DNA of 40,819 nucleotides from Welwitschia mirabilis (taxonomy: Eukaryota; Gnetophyta; Gnetopsida; Welwitschiales). Below the pieces are notes generated by a model. The model saw nothing but the letters and a program-made list of their open reading frames with translations, made no database searches and had not been told where the DNA came from. Below are positions 32,801-40,819 of this stretch, in pieces (the stretch's first letter is position 1; each line of letters opens with the position of its first letter). The position numbers were made by a program, and so were the translations under genes. Location: contig JBOZIK010000001.1 of assembly GCA_051453625.1 (NCBI GenBank), positions 144,408,648-144,449,466 on the forward strand, given 5' to 3'.

Positions 32801-34774
32801 ATAAATCCATATGTAGTAACTAACACATTGAATCTACTAGCAAGACTTCCTATGAGTATAATTGTTACAATAATTATTTTTACTAATGTAGAGAATATAA
32901 GATAATGTTAGAAATTAGCTATATATCAAATTATTCTAATTAATCATAAAAACATTTTAGATTATTATTAGACGGAGGCCATATTTTGCTTTGAATTTCA
33001 TAAACTCTTGATGCACCATGAGCATTGCCTCATGTTAGCTAAAGTTGTAGGTTCAGAGACGCTAACACTGAGACTCATTTCCTTTGATTATTTAAAATAA
33101 TAAATACCTTTTAAAATCTATGCAAATACTTAGAATCAGACTCTTGGGAAGAAAACAAATAGAAAAAAAAAGCTACTAATGAAAATTGCTATAAAAGGTT
33201 AGTCGTATGGGGGATTTATGACAGGATGTAAAAACAAAAGCAATGTTTCAAATAATAGCATAAGAATGTCAATGAAATAGGAGTGAATTCTAAAATTTCA
33301 ATTCCTTTAATAAGTAGATCATATATAGCTTCAACACATAAAAAGAGAATAAAATTCTAGATTTAAAGAAAATGTTCCTCATTTCATTCTCTAAAATCCG
33401 ATAATGAGTTTTATAAGCTAGTTGGGCATCTATGTTGGTAGCTAAATCTCTTTCTCTTAAAATAATTTAATCATAATTTATTTAAAAAGGAATATTCAAC
33501 ATCAATCCTCAAAGCATTATTTAAAATATGAACATTCTATTATTTTTTTATTTTATAATTCCATAAAATTTGGTATTATGCTTTTAGAAAAACTTTACTC
33601 TTATGGTTCTCATAGCTAGGTTTTAATATTTAAATATGATAGATCTATCCGTTGGAGTCAAATGGGTTTTTTATTTTTATATTTTAATGTTTTTAATTTT
33701 GTTCATGATATAATTAAAACTCATGAAGAGCAATGACAAAAATATAATAATATACAAGGTTATTTAATACATGACAAATCAGCCTTAAAATGTAAGAGAA
33801 AACCAATAGGAAAAAGTGTGCAAAGTGGACTTAAGGCCATGTCAATGAATTAAGACTGAATATTATTCTTTATGAATGATTTCCTATGGATCTATAAGAA
33901 CTCCTTCTTCTATTGCGGTTTTTTCATCTTCTTTCAAAATGCATTGTTACCTCCTAAATTTATGATCTAATAATTTTTTAGCTCCTTCTGATGTCACTTA
34001 TTTAATGGGGTATTCTCCTTTGATGGAACTCCTTCTTTTTTAATCTATCTATCTTATTTTCTATAATCATTCTACTTTCCTATGAAGTTACTACCCTCTT
34101 CCAGTATAGTCAATCTTCTTGGCTATTTGGATGTAAATTTTTAAATGTCTTTCCTTTTCTATCATAGGATCTTTCTTTGTGAAAGAAATCTATTCTTAAT
34201 TTTAGCTACTTAAGGTATGCATCAATTGGCTACTAGAGAACATGAAGTCAAAAGTAGTTTCTTCTTCATGTTGCTTTTCATCATTTATTCTAATCTTTAG
34301 ACACCACTTGTTTTTATCTCATAGTAACACCTCATAGGACATCTTTCTAGTAGTCTTTTATATTTTAAGGATCTAATTTTTAATATTCATTTCTTATAAC
34401 CTATTAACACGTGCTATGTCTTATGTGATGAATTCATATATAGTGAATAACACATTACATCTACTAGCATAGAATTCCTATTAGTATGATTATTGCACTA
34501 ATCATTTTCACTAATGTAGAGAATATAAAATAACATTAGAAATTAGTTATAAAGTCCATTCTTCTAATTAAACGTAATAACATTTTAGATTGTTATTAGA
34601 TGGAGGACATAGTTTGCTTCTAATTCCATGAAATCCTGATGCATCACAAGCATTACCTCATGCTAGCCAAAATTGTAGTCAGAGATGCTGACATTAATAC
34701 TCATTCCTTTTGAAGATTAACAATAATAAATAGTTTTTAAAGTCTATGAAAATACTCATAATTATACTCTTGGG
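29880..34774. repeat. Tandem array of three units of about 1.63 kb
   Basis: Three successive units align along their whole length: about 29880-31518, 31519-33147 and 33148-34774. The anchor GATTT(A/T)...GATGTAAA lies at 29941, 31571 and 33213 (spacings 1630 and 1642). Units are roughly 80-88% alike by eye. No gag, pol, LTR end (TG...CA), tRNA-like box or clear long ORF was seen in any unit; the open frame at 32423-32623 is present in only one. They do not match the LTRs elsewhere in the window. They may be LTRs of an unrecognised family, or a long-period satellite. Only one end of the array borders gag sequence (29600) and the other is AT-rich. Confidence 0.85.
32114..32123. other. CpG-rich palindromic patch in unit 2 of the array
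   Basis: Unit 2 reads GACGCGTCGACC where units 1 and 3 read GACAAATCAG. Three CpG dinucleotides in ten bases are unusual in a window where CpG is very rare. Confidence 0.6.
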
Positions 34775-37400
34775 TAACATCGCAGAGAATAAGAAGGTAC
34801 TTTATCTTTAGCTTTACACATTAGTGAACATTACACCATAGCATATGAGTTATCAGCTTATAATAAATTTCTTAAATGTAGATGAAATATTGATATTAAT
34901 TACATGTAATATTTTTTTGATAGGAAAATAAAAATAATGATTTAATCATGTAATCAAGTGATTGATTGTTACTTCTGCTAGAGGTTCCAACTTCGTGCAA
35001 AGTGTAGGCCTTTCCTCTAAAATAGTAACATGTCAATGACCATTTGTATTTACCTAAGTTGGGGTCATTTGGTGAGCAATAAATACTAATAATTAAATTT
35101 TCTAAATTTTTGGAAAGGAATTTTCAAAAGCAGAATATTTATTCTTTATATCATACAAGACATAGTCTAATAGAAGTCCAAATAATATTGTTCTCTTTTT
35201 ATCCATATTTACTCTAGTAAAGTTAATTGGAGAATAAAGCAGGGGAAGATGAGATAAGTAGTAATTTGAATACCAATCTATTAGTAGGATTTTTGAATGA
35301 GCAATGCCTTAAAAAAGAATAAGAGCCTTTAATTTTTCTTTATTTAATATGACTTTTGAGTCAATTACATCATTTCTTAAATCAAAGTATGATTAAATGG
35401 TGTATGGAATTGAAAAATAAATAGGCATAGTGAATAACAAATGAGTAGTAGTTTCAAATATATTATGTAATAATGACCAAAAAAGAAAATAAGAGTATTA
35501 AATATAAGAATAAAATCATGGTAAAATGGGGGAATAGGTATATAAATATGGGCCTTGAAAGTAAATTATTAGGGTATCTAAAAGTATATTAGAGACATGA
35601 ATGCTAAGAGGGAGATGGATTAATAGTATGAAATGATGATAGATGTGATGGGGTATGGTGGTGAAAGCAAGAATAAGTGGAGAAGTAAGAATTCAAATTA
35701 TGTCTCTATAGTTACCCCCTTTTTGACATGAGGTAAATAAATCAATCTTATATAAAAAACAAAAATGAACATGTACTTGTTTCAAGGTTTTTTCATATTT
35801 TATTTTTTAATGCATAAACATGATATAAATAAGGGATAACTTAAATAAATGATGAAAATGTAATGTGAAAAAAACTTTAGATGCATGTGTGAGAGATGGC
35901 AAATACATCATGGAATGGTGGAAGATTGTGAGTGGGGTACTAAGAGGAAAGATAATAGAAATGAATTTGATTAAATTAAATAAAGATAGATCAAAGTTAT
36001 TATATAGTGAATAAGAAGTAACAAAATGGGAAATAAAAGAAATGGGATTTATAACCAAGGATGAGTTAATGGTAAGAGGGATTGAGTATTAGATGATGAC
36101 AAATTAAGTAAGAAGTGGAATTTTGAAGTAATTAATTATGAATACTAAGAAAAGATTAGGTAAAACAAATAGGGAAATGAGGAAGATAAATTTCTACACC
36201 TCTAAATGCAAATTTAGATATGTCTATTAGTACGGATCATAAAATTGTTTGATGTCTTTGACACATGATTCAATGTTAAAATATACAAAGTACCATGTAA
36301 TAAGGGTAGTGACTATGATAATGTATAAAATTATCCTTTAAAGTATCAATATAATGTTAGGACTATAATTCAATCTAATAATTTGATGTGATAGCAAGTA
36401 ACACCTTATCAACTTATCATCCAATAATTAATATGTTCTAATGCTCATGAATTCATAGCTTTAGAGTTATGGAAAGCCAAGCTAATGGAACTTTTAGATA
36501 ACATCATCCATCAGGATGATAGAAGTGTAACCATTACCAATGTAAGGATCCACAAGTTAAATCCAAATCATAACTAACTGACATAGTGATGGAGTTCTCA
36601 TAGCTATCATAACAATTATTAAAAACTCCTCTTAGGAATATTTACCCCAATGGACTTGTAGTATGACAATTTTTTAAACATTAATTAATAATTGAAATGA
36701 TAAATTATAAGGTTTACTACTGAAGACAAGCATCAAATTTAATATAATTAATATTACAATAGAAGAATATAAGACATCGAGTGTCATAGATGTTGGAATT
36801 TCTTAAGATTAGATGAATTTTAGTATTAGCATCATAAATATTCCAAAGTAGAAAATCTACTTTCATGAAAATTTAAATGTGATTTAACATAAAACTAAGT
36901 GAATAGAAAATCAAAAAAAGAAATGACTTTAACCAAAAAACTTTACTAAGAAATCATTTAAGTAAAGATGAAGAAAAGATTAACCTCTCAATCAAGAGGA
37001 TCTTCCTACTTGATTACTTTTATTATGCTAAGAATATAATGATAATTATTAATGTAATCTAACTATTTTCCATTGATCCTAAGTTTTTTGTAGCATCTAA
37101 ATTAAGAATCTTAATGAAGTCATTTAAATACATTTATCTATAAGATAAAGGACTAGTTACTTAATAGTTAACATGTTACAAAGATGCATCCAAGCATTAT
37201 ACAATAAAAGAAAATAAATAAATATAAGATAAATACTAATGAAAAGATTGAGGAGAATTAAACTATGAAAAAATAGAAAATGAAAATAAATGATGAAAAC
37301 CAAGCCATGAATTATGAAATGTGGAATGGATGAGGTCAAGTATGTTATTATTCAGTAGAAGGATGAATGCATTACATGAGAAGATAACATAGGAATTTAG
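34775..37400. other. AT-rich region, nothing recognised; purine-rich stretch 35560-36200
   Basis: No domain was found on either strand. From about 35560 to 36200 the plus strand is rich in A and G (GAGGGAGATGG, GATGGGGTATGG), so the minus-strand frames at 35807-36058 and 37157-37339 are open only because of composition. A minus TATA-like TTATAAATCCCA lies near 36045 and a plus TATATAAATATG near 35540. It might be LTR sequence of the gag copies to its right, but RT, RH and INT are missing here. Confidence 0.4.
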
Positions 37401-38962
37401 AATTCAAGAAAATGATTATGAACTAATGGAAAAGTCATTTAAAAGGAACGAAGTCCATTATAAATATAATAGTTGTGCATTATGAATTTGTAAGAACTTT
37501 ATCTTATGAAGATACATAAGATCATGTAATTTGAGGTGATTATGAGGAAGATAATGTCTTGATATTTACCACTTATGGATAAAGTATAATTTTGGACTTG
37601 TTAATTAACTTTGAACATGAACTGATTTGCTAACTCTATGCATCCCTCAATTGGAGCATAACATAATTTTTCTCTTATAACAATTCTAAGAGATATAAAG
37701 TAATGTATTTCTCCATAATAAAATAAAATAATTACTTCTTTATTATTATGTAAAGTCTTACCTTCTATGATAGAGCTTTAAAATTACACCCCTTGATTAT
37801 CTACTGCTACTCGAAGTTATCCTATTATTTAAGGAACACTTTTTGATCCTTGAGGCTTTTCTGGTTGTTATCTGAAAAGTTATTTATAATGTAATGAACA
37901 TTCTTTATATTATAATTTTCCTTACAATTATAGCAATGATATTGTTGTACTAGTTCTGGTACTAGTATTAACTAGGCTTTTTCTAGAAGTTGGATCTTTG
38001 AGATTGATTACTAGCATAGCCTTAATTAGGAACATTCCAGTTCCTTTTGAATGGAGTCTACCTTAGTGGATTAAAATTCCTATTTTTGCTATTACTGCTG
38101 CTGACATTATTTTTATGGAAGTGTCAAATCTTATTTGGATAAGATTTTTTTGATTAATTTCCCTTAAGAATATGCCCCCATGGAGGAATTCTTTCTTAAT
38201 TTTTTGTTGTCTCTACTAGTTTTGTTCTGCTATCTTTGCCTTTTCTATAGCCTCTACTAGACTCTTAGGTTAAAACATTTCTACTTTGGCAGCAACAAAA
38301 GGGAGAAGACTATTAATAAAGAGATTTGCTTTAGCTTCTTCATCTAGATGCATATGTGACACATATCTTAATAATTCTACAAATTTGAACTAATGAGATG
38401 CTATTGTTACATTTTGGACTTATCTTAAATTGTAGAATTCTATAGCCTTCTGGTGAATATAGAGCTTGGTAATATACCTCTCCTTAAAGATATGCTTAAA
38501 TTCCATTCATGAAAGTTCTAGATCTTCTAACTGGGTCATTTCTATTTTCCACCATAGATTAGTGTCTTCTTATAACATATAAATAGCTAAGAAAGCCTTT
38601 TCATATTCATGACATCCTAAGGTACCTATAACTTTTTCAACATCACTTAGCCATGCTTCTGCTTTGAAAGGATCTGAACATCCTACAAACTTTGGTGGAT
38701 TTAGCTTAATAAATAGTTAAATTAATTTCCTCATACCCACTTCCTTAGGTTGATTGATACCATTATCTACTTGTAAGTTTCGACCTTGATTTACTATTTG
38801 TGGTAGAAACTACATCAAGATATTCATCAATGCTTCTATATTAAGGTTGAATGGGGATTGATTTTCATTATTAGATTGCTGATTCTATTGTGTATTATCT
38901 TGATTTTGACTACTTGGTGCAACCGACCTAGCTTCAAGGTTTAATTGATGACTACGACGCAT
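37400..38962 (-). pseudogene. gag-pro: Tekay/Del-like gag and protease, copy A
   Basis: The start is the ATG at 38962-38960 (MRRSHQLNLEARSV). Capsid core: PPKFVGCSDPFKAEAWLSDV (about 38630-38700), YEKAFLAIYML (about 38570-38605) and EFKHIFKERYITKL (about 38450-38500). Zinc knuckle at 37898-37935 reads CYNCKENYNI... with spacing CX2CX3(H>Y)X4C and a one-base deletion before the last Cys. The protease follows (YFISLRIV, about 37705-37720, then IEGCIELANQFMFKVN near 37620), matching the family's FISLRIV...block, but the DSGA active site is not readable. No RT follows to the left. Copy B at 39353-40549 is a direct repeat of it. Confidence 0.82.
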
Positions 38963-39084
38963 CCGAAAGAAGGGGAAATTTTCATGAGATTATATTTCGA
39001 AATACAATAGATGTTATTAGAGGTTAAACTTAGAAATATTTTTATAATATTAGAAGGGAAATGGTTATTATTATGATGTGATGA

Positions 39085-39100
39085 GTCCTTATTTATATCT
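39085..39100 (-). promoter_or_regulatory. TATA box upstream of gag copy A
   Basis: Minus strand AGATATAAATAAGGAC, about 125 bases before the gag ATG. The same box (GCTATAAATAAGG, 40671-40683) lies about 120 bases before the gag ATG of copy B. Between box and ATG neither copy has a recognisable primer binding site. Confidence 0.5.
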
Positions 39101-39252
39101 TAAAGTATATAATCAAGTTTATCCCCTTCCTTTATTTTTAATAGATAAAGTTTACAAGTTATAAATATGGGTTTCCACTGTAAATTTATGTGAACATGTA
39201 ATTTAGAATGAATAAGTTGGTTAAATATTTGATTATTTTTAAAATTTTCTAA

Positions 39253-39352
39253 NNNNNNNNNNNNNNNNNNNNNNNNNNNNNNNNNNNNNNNNNNNNNNNN
39301 NNNNNNNNNNNNNNNNNNNNNNNNNNNNNNNNNNNNNNNNNNNNNNNNNNNN
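39253..39352. other. Assembly gap, 100 N
   Basis: Lies between the leader of gag copy A and the 3' end of gag copy B. No repeated flanks were seen. It hides the junction between the two direct copies. Confidence 0.95.
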
Positions 39353-40549
39353 ATTTATAAAGTAATGTATTGATTTATAATCAAATAAAATAATTACTTT
39401 TTTATTATTAAGTAAAGTCTTACCTTTTATGATAGAGCTTTAAAATTTCATCCTTTGATTATCTACTACTACTTGAAGTTATCTTATTGATTAATAAAAA
39501 TTTTTTAATCCTTTAAGTCTTTAGATTCTTGTCTAAAAAGGTCTTTATTATGTAATGAACATTCTTTTATGGTATGATTTCCTTTACGATAGTAGCAGTG
39601 ATATCCCTTATTCTAGTTTTGATATTAATATTGACTTGGAGTTTGTTAGAAGTTGGATCTCTAAGGTTGATTACTTACATAGATTTGACTAGGAATATTT
39701 TAATTTCTTTTCAATGGATTTTGTTTGATTGATTAAAATTTATGTTTCTATTATTACTAATATTAACACAATTTTTATTAAAATGTGAAGTCTTATTTTA
39801 ATAAGGCATTTGTGATTGATTTCCCTCAAGGATGTGCCTTGTGTAGGAATTTATTTTCTAATTTATTATTATTTCTTATAGTTTTATTTTGCTGTCTTTA
39901 CCTTTTCTGTAGACTTTGCTAGACTCTTAGGTTGAAACGTGGACACTTTAATAGCAATAAAAGAGAGAAGATTATTAGTAAATAGATTTGCTTTAACTTC
40001 TTCATCTAGTTGGATATGTGACACATATCTTAATAATTATATAAATTTGCACTCATGGAATGCTATGGTCATATTATGAGCTTGTCTTAGATTGTAAAAT
40101 TCTATAATATTTTAGTTAATATAGAACTTATTAATGTACCTCTCCTCAAAGATGTGCTCAAATTCCTTTCATAAAAGTTCTAGATCTTCTAATTTGGTAA
40201 TTTTCATTTTCCACCATAGATTAGCTTCTCCTTATAATATATAAATAGCTAAGAAATCCTTTTCATATTCATCAAACTTTGGTGGATCTAGCTTTATAAA
40301 TTTTTAAATTAATTTCCTCATATCAACCTCTTTAGGTTGATTGATACCATTATTTATTTGTGGGTTTTAACCTTGATTTACTATTTGTGATATGAATCGC
40401 ATGAAGATATTTCTCAATTCTTCTAGATTAGGGTGAAATCGGGGTTTATTTTCATTATTAAGTTGCTGAATCTCTTGTGAATTTTTTTGATGTTAATTAC
40501 TTGGTACAACTAACATTACCTCATGGTTTAATTGATGATGACATGACAT
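39353..40549 (-). pseudogene. gag: Tekay/Del-like gag, copy B (direct repeat of copy A)
   Basis: The start is the ATG at 40549-40547 (MSCHHQLNHEV). It aligns with copy A across gag. The main difference is a deletion of about 77 bases near 40272 that removes the segment coding PFKAEAWLSDVEKV in copy A. The zinc knuckle at 39559-39597 is fully readable, CYYRKGNHTIKEC, again CX2(C>R)X3HX4C. The 3' part stops at the N gap at 39352, so whether a protease follows is unknown. Identity to copy A is about 80-85% by eye. The plus-strand frame at 40477-40665 is a shadow. Confidence 0.82.
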
Positions 40550-40670
40550 CTAAAAAAGGGGAAATTTTTATGAGATTATATTTGAAAATAAGATATATAT
40601 TATTAAAGGTTAAACAGAAATATTTTTATAATCTTATGAAGGACATGATTATTATTATAATGTAAAAAGT

Positions 40671-40683
40671 CCTTATTTATAGC
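40671..40683 (-). promoter_or_regulatory. TATA box upstream of gag copy B
   Basis: Minus strand GCTATAAATAAGG, same spacing to gag ATG as in copy A. Confidence 0.5.
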
Positions 40684-40742
40684 TTAAAGTATATAATTAA
40701 GTTTATCCCCTTTCTTTATTTTCGATAGATAAGGTTTATAAG

Positions 40743-40819
40743 TGTTGCGGTGTGTATTTGTGCAATGTTTCACACTTCAATTTCAATCCTGTTAATTATC
40801 AATAAGATGCAAAATACAA
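40743..40819 (-). repeat. Athila-type LTR end, running off the window (LTR4)
   Basis: TGTTGCGGTGTGTATTTGTG at 40743 onward matches LTR1 at 1521 onward almost base for base for 77 bases, including CCTGTTAATTAT and AAGATGCAAAATACA. It interrupts the 5' flank of gag copy B just after TAGATAAGGTTTATAAG, so it is a further Athila-type insertion in a Tekay-like copy. Whether it is a solo LTR or the edge of a whole element is outside the window. Confidence 0.8.

Noticed and set aside
29880-34774. The array as tandem LTRs of the minus-strand Tekay-like element to its left
   Set aside because: The sequence after that element's polypurine tract (below 25118) does not resemble the units, so they are not its LTRs as far as I can see by eye.
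35807-36058. Minus-strand ORF rich in Phe, Leu, Ser, Ile
   Set aside because: Composition effect of a purine-rich plus strand; no domain and no homologous copy elsewhere in the window. The same applies to 37157-37339.

Overview
The window is a stretch of plant repeat DNA: old, nested, heavily mutated Ty3/gypsy LTR retrotransposons with no recognisable host gene, tRNA, rRNA or CRISPR array. It is very AT-rich. Every recognisable coding stretch is a retrotransposon pseudogene full of stops and frameshifts. Two plant lineages are present. One is Athila: gag with a zinc knuckle, RT and integrase C-terminus of Athila type, and a decayed tRNA-Asp primer binding site. The other is a Tekay/Del-like chromovirus: gag, PR, RT, RH, INT and a chromodomain remnant. 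This points to a flowering plant with a repeat-rich genome; the species cannot be read from the sequence. Six runs of N (54, 100, 100, 100, 10 and 100 bases) mark a draft assembly.

Layout from left to right. 1-2742 is the 5' end of an Athila-type element on the minus strand (gag, leader, PBS, LTR). 2885-3510 is a degenerate minisatellite of about 20 bp. 3727-4424 is the gag end and protease of a plus-strand Tekay-like element. 4425-16793 is a minus-strand Athila-type element of about 12.4 kb, inserted just after that protease. It has a 3' LTR at 4425-5539, a degenerate accessory ORF, a G-rich tract, pol at 9704-14420, gag up to 16112 and a truncated 5' LTR at 16525-16793. The interrupted plus-strand Tekay pol resumes at about 16900 (RT, RH, INT, chromodomain) and stops at 19739.

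19740-25117 holds probable LTR and flank sequence of two Tekay-like elements lying tail to tail, including a pyrimidine-rich, higher-GC block at 21280-22140. 25395-29600 is a minus-strand Tekay-like gag-pol with a polypurine tract at 25121-25131. 29880-34774 is a tandem array of three units of about 1.63 kb of unknown nature. 34775-37400 is AT-rich and largely unreadable. 37400-40742 holds two direct copies of a Tekay-like gag promoter/leader/gag segment on the minus strand, and an Athila-type LTR begins at 40743 and runs off the window.

Nothing here works as a live pathway. The genes describe layers of insertion: Tekay-like elements first, Athila-type elements into them, then decay dominated by G:C to A:T changes (Trp and Gln codons become stops, Cys becomes Tyr). 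The most unusual signals are the three-unit 1.63 kb array, a shortened CX2CX3HX4C zinc knuckle shared by all Tekay-like gag copies, a 920 bp RH-integrase duplication abutting an assembly gap inside the Athila pol, and gaps whose two flanks are identical, which suggests they are false gaps.
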